Below, piece after piece: positions 27,338-36,308 of a stretch of DNA of 64,000 bases. This DNA is from Chitinophaga skermanii (lineage in GTDB: Bacteria > Bacteroidota > Bacteroidia > Chitinophagales > Chitinophagaceae). Position numbers and translations under genes: made by a program. The stretch covers positions 434,001 to 498,000 of the forward strand of contig NZ_QLLL01000005.1 of assembly GCF_003259335.1 (NCBI RefSeq). Direction: 5' to 3'. Each line of letters starts with the position of its first letter. Within the stretch, counting starts at the first letter, position 1. The notes beneath the pieces are model-generated. The model was not told where the DNA came from and ran no database searches. It saw nothing but the letters and a program-made list of their open reading frames with translations.

Positions 27338-28582
27338 TTAAGCTACTTTGAGTTTAGAAAGATTGGATTGCTCCATCTTGCTTTGTGCGAATTCGCGGGT
27401 AAGTACGAATGCTGTTTGATTAGTAGATGGTAATTCGAACATCGCGTCGCTCAGTAATACTTCGCAGATAGAACGTAAACCACGTGCACCCAGTTTGAAT
27501 TCCATTGCTTTTTCAACAATATAATCCACAGCGCCGTCTTCTATTTGTAATTCGATACCTTCTACTTTGAATAGTTTTTGGTATTGTTTTACGAGGGCGT
27601 TTTTAGGCTCTGTTAAGATGGCTTTGAGTGCATCGGCATCCAAAGAATTCAAATAAGTTACCACTGGAAGGCGACCTAATAATTCTGGGATTAAACCGAA
27701 TGATTTCAAATCTTGTGAGTTAACGAAGCGGAGGATGTGTTTTTTCGCATCTTCTTCGCGGTCTTTATTCACAGTGAAGCCGATAGATTGCGTTTGTACG
27801 CGGCGGCTAATGATTTTATCTACGCCATCGAAAGCGCCACCACAGATGAACAGGATGTTCTGTGTGTTTACTTTGATGAGTTTTTGTTCAGGGTGTTTAC
27901 GGCCGCCTTGTGGAGGAACAAGTACTTCTGTACCTTCCAATAACTTCAGCAAACCTTGTTGTACACCTTCACCGCTCACATCACGTGTGATAGATGGGTT
28001 ATCGCTTTTGCGGGCGATTTTATCGATTTCATCGATATAAACGATACCTTTTTCTGCAGCGTCTACATCATAATTGCACACTTGTAATAAGCGGGTTAAA
28101 ATGCTTTCTACGTCTTCACCTACGTAACCGGCTTCTGTGAATACAGTAGCATCTACGATGGTAAATGGAACGTTCAGCAATTTAGCGATCGATTTAGCAA
28201 GTAAGGTTTTACCGGTACCAGTTTCGCCTACCATGATGATATTCGATTTTTCGATTTCTACTTCATCTGTATCATGGGTTTGATTGAGGCGTTTATAGTG
28301 GTTATAAACGGCTACAGCTAAGATCTTCTTTGCATCATCCTGTCCAATCACGTATTGATCCAAGAAGCTCTTGATTTCAACGGGTTTCGACACTTTGGGA
28401 ACAAAGTGAGAAGGGCCTTTAGCTGTGTTTTTATCGTGGTTGAAAAGTTCTTGCTCGATAATTTCTTGCGCGTTGGCCACACAGTTTTCACAGATGTGCC
28501 CTTCTGCGCCGGCAATTAAGATCTGCACCTCGTCTTTTGAACGGTTGCAGAATGAGCAGCGGATTTTAGACTCTTTCATCAA
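27338..28582 (-). CDS. clpX: ATP-dependent Clp protease ATP-binding subunit ClpX
   Basis: 414 residues. ClpX is the AAA+ unfoldase that feeds proteins to ClpP. The N-terminal zinc finger has four cysteines (CSFCNRS and CENC). Walker A is GETGTGKT, Walker B is IVYIDEIDK, and sensor 2 is in [13 protein letters not shown]; the IGF-type ClpP-binding loop is RVQTQSIGF. The start may be either of two adjacent ATGs. It lies 129 bp after clpP, with a clpP terminator between, so clpX may also use its own TAnnTTTG box (28636-28643). Confidence 0.96.
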   Translation of the reverse strand: MMKESKIRCSFCNRSKDEVQILIAGAEGHICENCVANAQEIIEQELFNHDKNTAKGPSHFVPKVSKPVEIKSFLDQYVIGQDDAKKILAVAVYNHYKRLNQTHDTDEVEIEKSNIIMVGETGTGKTLLAKSIAKLLNVPFTIVDATVFTEAGYVGEDVESILTRLLQVCNYDVDAAEKGIVYIDEIDKIARKSDNPSITRDVSGEGVQQGLLKLLEGTEVLVPPQGGRKHPEQKLIKVNTQNILFICGGAFDGVDKIISRRVQTQSIGFTVNKDREEDAKKHILRFVNSQDLKSFGLIPELLGRLPVVTYLNSLDADALKAILTEPKNALVKQYQKLFKVEGIELQIEDGAVDYIVEKAMEFKLGARGLRSICEVLLSDAMFELPSTNQTAFVLTREFAQSKMEQSNLSKLKVA

Positions 28583-28635
28583 TTGTCGATCTTTAGATAT
28601 AAAATAAGTTCTAGCGAACCGGGGTTCGGCAAAAA

Positions 28636-28643
28636 CAAATTTA
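28636..28643 (-). promoter_or_regulatory. Candidate -7 box for clpX
   Basis: Reads TAAATTTG on the minus strand, 53 bp before the clpX start and after the clpP terminator. No good TTTG box about 20 bp upstream, so low confidence. Confidence 0.35.
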
Positions 28644-28676
28644 CGGATAATATTTTTGGTAGTACCCGTATATATT

Positions 28677-28704
28677 AAAACATCCCGCCGGGGCGGGATG
28701 TTTT
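28677..28704 (-). terminator. Terminator of clpP
   Basis: Thirteen-bp palindromic arms (28677-28689 and 28692-28704) with GC-rich core and T/A flanks, 7 bp after the clpP stop on the minus strand. Confidence 0.85.
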
Positions 28705-28711
28705 AGCATTT

Positions 28712-29413
28712 TTATTGTGCGTTATTTTGTTCTTTTTTACGAGGATTTTTGTCGAGCACATCGTCGATAATCCCGTATTCTTTTGCTTCGTCGGCAGTCA
28801 TCCAGTAATCGCGGTCGCCGTCTTTTTCAACCTTTTTGAAAGGTTGACCAGAGTGAGTGGCGATGATTTCGTTCAATTCTTTTTTCAATTTCACGAATTC
28901 GCGTGCTGTGATCTCGATATCAGAAGTTTGACCTTCTGCACCACCGTGTGGTTGGTGGATCATAACACGAGCATGTTTTAATGCTGTGCGTTTACCTTTT
29001 GTACCTGCTACTAAGAGAACGGCACCAAAAGAAGCGGCCATACCAGTACAAATTGTTGCTACATCTGGAGCAATAATTTGCATTGTATCATAAATGCCTA
29101 AACCCGCATATACACTACCACCAGGGCTGTTGATGTACATTTGGATGTCGCGGTTACGATCTGTGGATTCCAAGAACAGTAACTGAGCGGTAATTACGTT
29201 TGCAACGTAATCGGTCACTGGATCGCCTAAGAAAATAATGCGATCCATCATTAACCTTGAAAATACGTCCATCGTAGCTACGTTCATCGGGCGCTCCTCG
29301 ATGATATAAGGGGTCAAAGCGTTGAGCTGGTGACGAGCGTAACTATCTACCACTAAGCTGCTAATACCGCGGTGGTGGATGGCATATTTTCTGAATTCGT
29401 TATTAATGTTCAT
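28712..29413 (-). CDS. clpP: ATP-dependent Clp protease proteolytic subunit ClpP
   Basis: 233 residues. ClpP forms the tetradecameric serine protease barrel. The catalytic serine is in GMAASFGAVLL and the histidine in MIHQPHGG; the acidic residue follows in the 170s. The start is set at 29413 (MNINNEFRK) rather than an ATG at 29443, which would lie deep in tig. Even so it overlaps the end of the trigger-factor gene by 11 bp, implying translational coupling of tig, clpP. The order tig-clpP-clpX is widespread in bacteria. Confidence 0.95.
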   Translation of the reverse strand: MNINNEFRKYAIHHRGISSLVVDSYARHQLNALTPYIIEERPMNVATMDVFSRLMMDRIIFLGDPVTDYVANVITAQLLFLESTDRNRDIQMYINSPGGSVYAGLGIYDTMQIIAPDVATICTGMAASFGAVLLVAGTKGKRTALKHARVMIHQPHGGAEGQTSDIEITAREFVKLKKELNEIIATHSGQPFKKVEKDGDRDYWMTADEAKEYGIIDDVLDKNPRKKEQNNAQ

Positions 29414-30767
29414 GATGGTGATGTTTATGAGGCAATTTAACAAAATCTTCTGCTGTGATATCCTCTTCTTTCACGTTCACCTTCGTTTCGGCAAAGTCAA
29501 ACAATTTTGTTGTAATCATCTCACGGTATGTTTGATCCACGAATTTCTCGTCTTGCAACATACGGTCGATATAAGAATCGATCCATTCAGCTTGTTCAGC
29601 GGCGCCGCCGAAGTAACCCATGATACGTTGCTTAGCGTTTTCTTTCAATTCTTCGAAAGAAACTTCAATTTTATTATCGCGGATCAATTTGTCGGAGATT
29701 AAAGTCCAACGCAATTGATGGTCGAAATTCGGGTATTCTTTTTCTGCTTCTTCGGCAGTTTTTGGTTTTTCACCGCCGGTTTGTAACCAACGTTTCAAAA
29801 ACTCTTTTGGTAATTCGATTGGAGTTTCGTGCACCAAAGTTTCGAAAAGATCGTTGTGCATGCTGTTTTTAGCTTCCATGCTCCAGTACTTTTCTACTTC
29901 TTCTTGCAATTTAGCGCGGAACGCTTCTTCTGTTGTAACGCCCATGTTAGGGTATACTTCATTGAAGAATTCTTCGTTCAACTCTCTTTTAGCAATGTGA
30001 TTGATTTTTGTAATAGTTAATACAAAATACTCATTCACCGCTTCTTCTCCTAATTTAAGGTCTTTTAAGATAAAAGCTTGTCTTTCTTGATCAAAAGCTG
30101 CAGACAATTGGAAAGAAATGCTTTCACCTACTTTTTTACCTTTTAATTGATCTTGAATAGCAGGTGTGAAATACTTCAACAAAACTGAAGTTTCTTTCTT
30201 CTCTGCACCTTCAGCAACAACGCCTTTCGCATCTGCTGCCTCAAATGAAACGTTCAACACGTCGTCTTCAGATGAAACGGTTTCAACTTCTTCTGCTTTA
30301 CCACCTTTCAATTGTAAACGATTTACTTCTTCGTTTACCATTGCGTCAGTTACTTTTACATTGTATTTAGTTAATGTAGTACCGCCATTTAAAGGAGTAA
30401 TATCAAAAGTAGGTTTCAAACCAATCTCGAAAGCAAAATCATATTCTGCTGGAGCGTTAAGGTCTATATCTTTTGCAGATTGTTCGAGGGAAATCGGTTG
30501 GCCGAAAATTTCCAATTTTTCATTTTGAATGTAATCCATCAAACCTTTCTCAACAGATTTCAATACTTCATCTGTTAAGATCGCTTGGCCATGCATTTTT
30601 TTAACCATGCCCACAGGCACCATTCCTTTACGGAAACCTGGAATGTTGGCAGATTTGCTGAACTGCTTCAACGATTTTTCAAAATTGGGAAGATAATCTT
30701 CCTGGCTCACTTTCACAGTGATCTTATCATTCAATAAACCAATGTTTTCTCTGGTTACGGTTGCCAT
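29403..30767 (-). CDS. tig: Trigger factor
   Basis: 454 residues. Trigger factor is the ribosome-bound chaperone meeting nascent chains. The N-terminal ribosome-binding domain holds the signature region NIPGFRKGMVPVGMVKKMHG; the peptidyl-prolyl isomerase domain in the middle is degenerate, as is usual in Bacteroidota; a long helical C-terminal domain follows. The chain ends in an acid-plus-histidine tail (KHHHHEH) that could bind metal. It heads the tig-clpP-(clpX) block and lies downstream of tRNA-Leu in genome order. Confidence 0.93.
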   Translation of the reverse strand: MATVTRENIGLLNDKITVKVSQEDYLPNFEKSLKQFSKSANIPGFRKGMVPVGMVKKMHGQAILTDEVLKSVEKGLMDYIQNEKLEIFGQPISLEQSAKDIDLNAPAEYDFAFEIGLKPTFDITPLNGGTTLTKYNVKVTDAMVNEEVNRLQLKGGKAEEVETVSSEDDVLNVSFEAADAKGVVAEGAEKKETSVLLKYFTPAIQDQLKGKKVGESISFQLSAAFDQERQAFILKDLKLGEEAVNEYFVLTITKINHIAKRELNEEFFNEVYPNMGVTTEEAFRAKLQEEVEKYWSMEAKNSMHNDLFETLVHETPIELPKEFLKRWLQTGGEKPKTAEEAEKEYPNFDHQLRWTLISDKLIRDNKIEVSFEELKENAKQRIMGYFGGAAEQAEWIDSYIDRMLQDEKFVDQTYREMITTKLFDFAETKVNVKEEDITAEDFVKLPHKHHHHEH

Positions 30768-31024
30768 TTTGTATGATGTTATTATTTAAAACACGAAAAT
30801 TGTTTAGGCCGTGTGGAACACTTATGCACGAAGATTGTGCCATGAGCCTGCAGTGAAGGAGTTCCTGCCTTTTTAGCAGGCTTATGCCGCTTTGCTGCCG
30901 TGAGCAGACTAATTTTGGCATATAAACTGAAAAATGTGCGGGTAAAGACTCTCGATATAATAAGAAGGAAATTACTACATCACATTATGCTTGTATTCGA
31001 ACCTGGTTGTCGAATAAAGCTTAG

Positions 31025-31106
31025 TGCGGGTGGAGGGACTCGAACCCCCATGCCGTGAAGCACTAGATCCTAAGTCTAGCGTGTCTACCAATTTCACCAC
31101 ACCCGC
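31025..31106 (-). tRNA. tRNA-Leu (anticodon UAG)
   Basis: 82-nt cloverleaf on the minus strand. Acceptor stem GCGGGTG (5' end at 31106) pairs with CACCCGC (31026-31032); discriminator A at 31025. The anticodon arm has stem CTAGA/TCTAG and loop CTTAGGA, giving UAG (decodes CUA, CUN). The T-arm contains GTTCGAGTC. A long variable arm, as in tRNA-Leu, is present. CCA is not encoded. Confidence 0.95.
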
Positions 31107-31164
31107 ATAGCATTCATCTTAAAGAACTTCTTTTTACCGGCTAGAACCGCAGTAAAAAGGAATG

Positions 31165-31195
31165 CAAAGGTATCGTTTTTTATGAATAAAGCAAA
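31165..31195 (-). promoter_or_regulatory. Promoter of tRNA-Leu
   Basis: On the minus strand TTTG (31192-31195) is followed 19 bp later by TACCTTTG (31165-31172), a full match to the Bacteroidota promoter pattern. It lies about 60 bp before the mature tRNA 5' end. Confidence 0.75.
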
Positions 31196-31570
31196 TGTAA
31201 TTTCAATTTTATCAAAAAATCTTCCCAAACCCCAACGCAGCAAGCTTCTACAGTCGTTATCTAAAACCTTTTTCACTCTGCTTATCCCTTTTCATCCCAT
31301 CACCCATGTATAACTTTCCATTCTTCATCCACCACTATAGCTACCCAAGAACACCCAAAACCGATGCTGCATATATCCCGAATATACCCTGCATATACCT
31401 GGTATATTAGAACAATATTATAATTCCAGTATGACATTATTAGAAGAACATTAAAAGATATTATAAATAACGCTGCGAAAAATAGATATGACATATTATA
31501 ACCGGCTAAAATGACATGCTTTTCCGTGCAATTGGACTAAAAGCACGGTCGCTTACAGCATAGGGAAGTT

Positions 31571-31699
31571 AAAGACTTTTAAAGGCAGGTTAAAGTCTTT
31601 CAAAGGCAAGTCAAAGTCTTTTAAAGGGGTGTCAAAGGCTTTTCAAAGGGTTTTCAAAGGCTCGTTAAAGGGAAGTCAAAGGGAAGTTAAAGGCTTTGT
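31571..31699. repeat. 10-11-bp-period tandem array (AAAGNCTTTTC type)
   Basis: AAAG begins at 31571, 31581, 31592, 31602, 31613, 31623, 31634, 31645, 31656, 31667, 31678 and 31689. The first steps alternate 10 and 11 bp and the last six are exactly 11. The spacer between is variable (GACTTTT, GGCAGGTT, GGGAAGTC). Non-coding. Confidence 0.9.
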
Positions 31700-31799
31700 G
31701 GTATAATTTGGGTTTTGCGGGTGAATTGCGTATATTGTTAACAGGGAGTAGCCGCTTCCTCATCAAAGTATGCCCGGGTGACAGTCGTTCTTGTATGAC

Positions 31800-31943
31800 A
31801 TGTTCATCCAACGAAAAAAAATCAACCCCAGCTATCGCCTCGTTGAAGCATTATATGCCGAAATGTTTATATTTGAAAAGAGCGGCAAGATCGTTGCTTA
31901 CACACTTCCCGGGGGCGCTTCACCATATTCTTGGCAAGCATAG
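31800..31943 (+). CDS. Possible small protein, 47 residues
   Basis: ATG at 31800 opens a 47-codon frame ending TAG at 31943. The sequence (INPSYRLVEALYAEMFIFEK, then SGKIVAYTLPGGASPYSW) reads like a real protein, with a balanced composition rather than random codon use. It has no recognisable family, no obvious Shine-Dalgarno and no clear promoter. It might instead be a fragment of a decayed gene. The next gene starts 38 bp downstream. Confidence 0.3.
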   Translation: MFIQRKKINPSYRLVEALYAEMFIFEKSGKIVAYTLPGGASPYSWQA

Positions 31944-31963
31944 GTAGCATCCTCTTTTAATCG

Positions 31964-31971
31964 TAATTTTG
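31964..31971 (+). promoter_or_regulatory. Candidate -7 box before the (p)ppGpp synthetase gene
   Basis: TAATTTTG fits TAnnTTTG but lies only 10 bp before the ATG, which would make a nearly leaderless mRNA. No good -33 partner. Weak. Confidence 0.3.
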
Positions 31972-31981
31972 AAGCAAGTTT

Positions 31982-34216
31982 ATGGATACAGTGACAGTTC
32001 AACAATACAACCTCGACGAAGAACAAGAGAAAAAAGAGATCGTCCGGCACTATAGGGCCTTGTTACGAGCCTTGAAACCCCGTTTGAAAAAAGGGGATAG
32101 AGAGCTTGTGCGTACTGCTTTTGAAATGGCAGCCGATGCGCATATCGACATGCGCCGTAAATCTGGGGAGCCGTATATCTTTCACCCGCTTGCCGTTGCG
32201 CAAATTTGCGTGGAAGAAATTGGCCTCGGTGTACGCTCTGCTATTTGCGCACTTTTACACGATACCGTTGAAGATACAGAAGTAACCCTCGAAGATGTTG
32301 AACGCGAGTTCGGTAATGAAATCGCCCATATCGTTGACGGGCTTACCAAAATATCAATTGTAGTGGATTCTAATACTTCCACTACACAAGCCGAGAACTT
32401 CAAAAAGATTTTGCTAACGCTAGCAGATGATCCGCGCGTTATCTTAATCAAGCTGGCTGATCGCTTGCACAATATGCGCACCCTCGATTCTATGAGCCGC
32501 GAAAAACAGTTGAAAATCGCTTCAGAAACGGTTTTCATCTATGCGCCTTTAGCACATAGGTTAGGTTTGTATAATATCAAAAGCGAGTTGGAAGACTTGG
32601 CCATGAAGTACACGGAACAAGATAAGTACCGTGAAATTGCGCGCAAGTTGAAGGAAACGAAGCGAGGAAGAACCACTTACATCAACGAATTCATCAAGCC
32701 AATTAAAGAAGTTCTTCAAGAGGAAGGCTTCAATTTTGAAATATATGGTCGCCCGAAATCGATCCATTCCATTTGGAACAAGATCAAAACAAAGGGTGTA
32801 CAATTTGAAGAAGTATACGATTTATTCGCCATCAGGATTATCCTGGATTCGCCTATAGATAAGGAAAAAGCGGAGTGTTGGAAGGTATATTCCATTATCA
32901 CCGATTTCTATCACCCTTCGCCAGAACGTACGCGCGACTGGTTAAGTAACCCTAAAAGCAATGGTTACGAAGCTTTGCACGTAACCGTAATGGGCCCGCA
33001 AGGTAAATGGGTGGAAGTGCAGATACGCACGAAAAGAATGAACGACTACGCCGAAAAAGGGGTAGCTGCTCACTGGCGTTATAAAGAAGGTAACCAAACG
33101 GTGCAAGAATCGAAATTCGACCAATGGTTTACGTCGATCCGCGAAATCCTTAACAACCCGGATTCGAATACCCTCGATTTCTTGGCCGACTTTAAATCGA
33201 ATTTATTCACCGAGGAAATCTATGTGTATACACCGAAGGGGGATTTGAAAATCTTACCGGTGAACGCTACAGCATTGGATTTCGCCTATTCTATTCACAG
33301 TGCTATCGGTAACAAGTGTATAGGGGCGAAGGTGAATTATAAATTGGTGCCGCTGAGTCATAAGTTGCGAAGTGGCGACCAGGTGGAGATTATTACCTCG
33401 AACAAGCAACGCCCATCGGAAGATTGGTTGAACTTTGTATTAACGGCCAAAGCGAAATCGAAGATTAAGGACGCGCTCAAGGAAGAGAAGCGGAAGATCG
33501 CGATGGATGGTAAGGCCGCCTTCGAGCGTAAAATGGACCATTTGGGTGTTTCGTTGAGCCAGCATAATATCAACGAGGTTATCCAATTCTACAAGCAGCC
33601 GTCGCCTTTGGATTTGTATTACCAAGTGGCGGTGAAGAATATCGACTTAAAAGAATTAAAGCAATTCCAAGTACTGGGCGATAAATTAGAAGCGCCGAAG
33701 CCTGTGAAAGTACCAGAAGTGGTGGTTCCAGAGGAGAAAGTAAAGGAAACGAATAAAAAAGACGCCGAGTTAATCATATTTGGCGAAAGTTCCGACAAGA
33801 TCGCTTACCGCTTAGCAAATTGCTGTAGGCCGATCCCGGGAGATGATGTGTTTGGCTTTATTACGGCGAGTGAAGGATTGAAGATTCACCGAACAAATTG
33901 CCCGAATGCCGCGCAATTATTGGCGAATTATGGTCACCGTGTAGTTAAAACCAAGTGGGTGAAAAACCGTGAAATCTCGTTCTTAACGGGTTTGCGAATT
34001 GTTGGGATGGACGATGTGGGGGTTATCCACAAGATTACGAACATTATCTCCGGCGAATTGAAAATCAACATCGCTGCACTAACGATCGAATCGAAAGAAG
34101 GACTGTTCGAGGGTTTGATCAAAGTGTTTGTGCATGATAAAGAGGAGTTGGAAGTTTTATTAGATCGATTGAAAACTTTAGAAGGAATTCAGTCGATTAG
34201 TCGCCTCGAAGATTAA
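31982..34216 (+). CDS. Bifunctional (p)ppGpp synthetase/hydrolase (Rel/SpoT)
   Basis: 744 residues. It makes and degrades the alarmone (p)ppGpp in the stringent response. Domains in order: HD hydrolase (about 50-200; LLHDTVEDTEVTLEDVE and KLADRLHNMRTL), synthetase (about 250-370; YGRPKSIHSIWNKIK, YEALHVTVMGP), TGS (about 410-475; VYTPKGDLKILPVNATALDFAYSIH), a zinc-finger-like CC/H region (LANCCRPIPGDDVFGF) and a C-terminal ACT domain. The intact HD motif indicates both activities, as in SpoT/Rel, not RelA alone. It is the only such gene in the window. Confidence 0.95.
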   Translation: MDTVTVQQYNLDEEQEKKEIVRHYRALLRALKPRLKKGDRELVRTAFEMAADAHIDMRRKSGEPYIFHPLAVAQICVEEIGLGVRSAICALLHDTVEDTEVTLEDVEREFGNEIAHIVDGLTKISIVVDSNTSTTQAENFKKILLTLADDPRVILIKLADRLHNMRTLDSMSREKQLKIASETVFIYAPLAHRLGLYNIKSELEDLAMKYTEQDKYREIARKLKETKRGRTTYINEFIKPIKEVLQEEGFNFEIYGRPKSIHSIWNKIKTKGVQFEEVYDLFAIRIILDSPIDKEKAECWKVYSIITDFYHPSPERTRDWLSNPKSNGYEALHVTVMGPQGKWVEVQIRTKRMNDYAEKGVAAHWRYKEGNQTVQESKFDQWFTSIREILNNPDSNTLDFLADFKSNLFTEEIYVYTPKGDLKILPVNATALDFAYSIHSAIGNKCIGAKVNYKLVPLSHKLRSGDQVEIITSNKQRPSEDWLNFVLTAKAKSKIKDALKEEKRKIAMDGKAAFERKMDHLGVSLSQHNINEVIQFYKQPSPLDLYYQVAVKNIDLKELKQFQVLGDKLEAPKPVKVPEVVVPEEKVKETNKKDAELIIFGESSDKIAYRLANCCRPIPGDDVFGFITASEGLKIHRTNCPNAAQLLANYGHRVVKTKWVKNREISFLTGLRIVGMDDVGVIHKITNIISGELKINIAALTIESKEGLFEGLIKVFVHDKEELEVLLDRLKTLEGIQSISRLED

Positions 34217-34238
34217 TACAGACAAGCCTTTTAGTGGA

Positions 34239-34272
34239 ATGGGTGCCTTTTGGGGTACCCATATAAAAAAAT
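34239..34272 (+). terminator. Terminator after the (p)ppGpp synthetase gene
   Basis: Hairpin ATGGGTGCC / GGGTACCCAT (about 34239-34262) with 5-base loop and one mismatch, followed by A-rich rather than T-rich sequence. Moderate support. Confidence 0.5.
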
Positions 34273-34341
34273 CATACCGGGTGGTGTGTAGGTATTTTAT
34301 TTGTTAAAAAAAAGTGTAAGGGGAAATTAAAACCTTCTTTT

Positions 34342-34376
34342 TTTGTGCAATAATTATTGGGATCGCATTATTTTTG
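34342..34376 (+). promoter_or_regulatory. Promoter of purA
   Basis: TTTG at 34342-34345 and TATTTTTG at 34369-34376, spaced 23 bp, match the Bacteroidota pattern. About 40 bp before the purA start. Confidence 0.65.
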
Positions 34377-34416
34377 CGCTTCTTTTCGAAAGAATTCATA
34401 AAAATCTTTAAATATC

Positions 34417-35682
34417 ATGGTAGATGTATTGTTAGGGCTACAATGGGGTGACGAAGGAAAGGGTAAAATTGTAGACTATTTTGCCGGTAAGTACGACGTT
34501 ATCGCTCGTTTCCAAGGCGGGCCCAACGCAGGTCATACTTTGTATGTAAATGGCCAGAAAGTAGTTTTGCATACCATCCCTTCGGGCGTGTTTCATGCAA
34601 ATACCATTAACCTAGTTGGTAATGGTGTGGTGCTTGATCCCGTAACGTTTAAGAAAGAGTGCGAGAAAATTAGCGCTTTGGGTATTGATCTGAAAAAGAA
34701 CTTATTCATAGCTGAAAAAACGCATATCATCGTTCCAACGCACCGTGCATTGGATAAAGCTTCCGAACAAGCAAAAGGACAAGATAAGATTGGTTCAACC
34801 TTGAAAGGTATTGGCCCGGCTTATATGGATAAAACCGGTCGTAATGGTATCCGTGTGGGTGACTTATTATCGGCGAATTTTGCTACCATTTATGAAAAAT
34901 TAAAAGCTAAACATCAACAACTGCTATCTAATTACGGTTTTGATGAAGATATTAGCGAATGGGAAACCGAGTTCTTCGAAGCCGTTGAATTCTTACGTAC
35001 AATGAACATCGTAAATGGTGAGTACTTCTTGAATGATTTGATCAAACAAGGTAAAAAAGTATTAGCAGAAGGTGCGCAAGGAAGTATGTTGGATGTTGAC
35101 TTCGGTACATACCCATTTGTAACCTCATCGAACACCATTTCTGCAGGTGTTTGTACCGGTTTGGGTATTGCTCCTCAATTAATTAAGGATGTTATTGGTG
35201 TAACAAAAGCATATTGCACACGCGTGGGTAGCGGACCATTCCCTACGGAATTGTTCGACGAAACGGGTGAAGAGTTAAGAAAAGTTGGTCATGAATTCGG
35301 TGCTACTACCGGTCGCCCGCGTCGTTGTGGTTGGATCGATTTAGTAGCCTTGAAGTACACATGTATGTTAAGTGGTGTTACGAAATTAGTGATGACGAAA
35401 AGTGACGTACTAGATGCGTTTTCTGAAGTGAAGGCATGTACAGCTTATGAAGTAGAAGGTAAGGTAACGGAACAATTGCCATACCACATCTGCAACGTAC
35501 CTGTAACGCCGGTGTACAAATCATTCCCAGGTTGGACGGAAAAGACTGCTGATAGTGGTTCTTACAATGAATTACCTGGTGAAATGAAAAATTTCTTATC
35601 TTTTGTGGAGCAATATTTGGATGCCCCAGTTTCGTATGTTTCTAACGGTCCTGGTCGCGACCAAATTCTCGAAAAACAATAG
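34417..35682 (+). CDS. purA: Adenylosuccinate synthase (PurA)
   Basis: 421 residues. PurA joins IMP and aspartate with GTP to give adenylosuccinate in AMP synthesis. Signature motifs are LLGLQWGDEGKGKIVDYFA (P-loop type), GGPNAGHTLYV and GAQGSMLDVDFGTYPFVTSSN; the C-terminal aspartate loop TTGRPRRCGWID is intact. Length is standard. The next gene follows after 90 bp and encodes a highly charged protein. Confidence 0.97.
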   Translation: MVDVLLGLQWGDEGKGKIVDYFAGKYDVIARFQGGPNAGHTLYVNGQKVVLHTIPSGVFHANTINLVGNGVVLDPVTFKKECEKISALGIDLKKNLFIAEKTHIIVPTHRALDKASEQAKGQDKIGSTLKGIGPAYMDKTGRNGIRVGDLLSANFATIYEKLKAKHQQLLSNYGFDEDISEWETEFFEAVEFLRTMNIVNGEYFLNDLIKQGKKVLAEGAQGSMLDVDFGTYPFVTSSNTISAGVCTGLGIAPQLIKDVIGVTKAYCTRVGSGPFPTELFDETGEELRKVGHEFGATTGRPRRCGWIDLVALKYTCMLSGVTKLVMTKSDVLDAFSEVKACTAYEVEGKVTEQLPYHICNVPVTPVYKSFPGWTEKTADSGSYNELPGEMKNFLSFVEQYLDAPVSYVSNGPGRDQILEKQ

Positions 35683-35772
35683 TGAGAATTTACGAAAAAA
35701 ATAAGCCAAAAAAAATTTGGCGAATAAAAAAAACTATTAAAACTTTACGCTAGAAACTTAAGTAACACCATT

Positions 35773-36237
35773 ATGAAATCAAAATCTGATAAAGAAAAAG
35801 AGACCAAAAAAACTACTTCTGCCAAACCGCCGAAAGCAGCTGCTAAAAAGGCTGAGCCAAAGCCAAAAGAAGTAGATGAGGATGAGGAAGAGGATGATGA
35901 GGAGGAAACTCCGAAAAAGTCTGCTGCTTCAAAAAAATCAGATAGCAAGACTTCTAAATCCAAAAAGAAAGGCGACGACGAGGATGAGGAAGAAGATGAC
36001 TTTGATGGCGATGATGACGCGGATTACGAAGATGAGTGGGAGAAAGGAAGTAAAGACGATGATTACGACCCAGATTTCGAAGAATTCGATATGCCTAAAT
36101 CTAAGAGCAAACGTTCTACTGGTGGCTCAGGCGCTAAGAAGAAAAGTGGCGATGACGATGATTATGGCTTCGATGATGAGTTCAAAGACTTGGGTTTTTT
36201 CAACGATAAGTTTGACGACGACGACGATGATTTTTAA
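35773..36237 (+). CDS. Highly charged Lys/Asp/Glu-rich protein
   Basis: 154 residues, strikingly low complexity. The first half is lysine- and alanine-rich (SAKPPKAAAKKAEPKPKEVD), the second half acidic (runs of Asp and Glu, DEEEDDFDGDDDADYEDEW and a terminal DDDDDF). No fold or catalytic motif. It is probably intrinsically disordered, perhaps nucleic-acid or basic-protein binding. It has a normal start and its own space between purA and pabB, so it is kept as a gene. Similar proteins occur in Chitinophagaceae (from memory). Confidence 0.65.
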   Translation: MKSKSDKEKETKKTTSAKPPKAAAKKAEPKPKEVDEDEEEDDEEETPKKSAASKKSDSKTSKSKKKGDDEDEEEDDFDGDDDADYEDEWEKGSKDDDYDPDFEEFDMPKSKSKRSTGGSGAKKKSGDDDDYGFDDEFKDLGFFNDKFDDDDDDF

Positions 36238-36308
36238 TTTAAAGTGATACTGTTATCAGGACATTTTATTCATTTCCCGTAACTAATCTTACTGCACTTA
36301 AACAGCAA

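Larger units (their letters stand above)
31107..31981. other. 875-bp gap with tRNA promoter, array and a possible small gene
   Basis: Divergent gap between tRNA-Leu (minus) and the (p)ppGpp synthetase gene (plus). It holds the tRNA promoter (31165-31195), the 10-11-bp array (31571-31699), a possible 47-codon gene (31800-31943) and a TAATTTTG box (31964-31971). Other short frames, such as 31300-31494 on the minus strand and 31696-31947 on the plus strand, show no family features and are not called. Confidence 0.65.

Noticed and set aside
31696..31947. 83-codon frame upstream of the (p)ppGpp gene
   Set aside because: Cys/Arg-rich, disordered reading; the overlapping 31800-31943 frame in another phase looks more natural, so this one is treated as a shadow.
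35876..36247. Alternate frame (123 codons) over the charged protein gene
   Set aside because: Arises from the same repeated GAT/GAG codons read in a shifted phase (Met/Arg/Lys/Thr runs).
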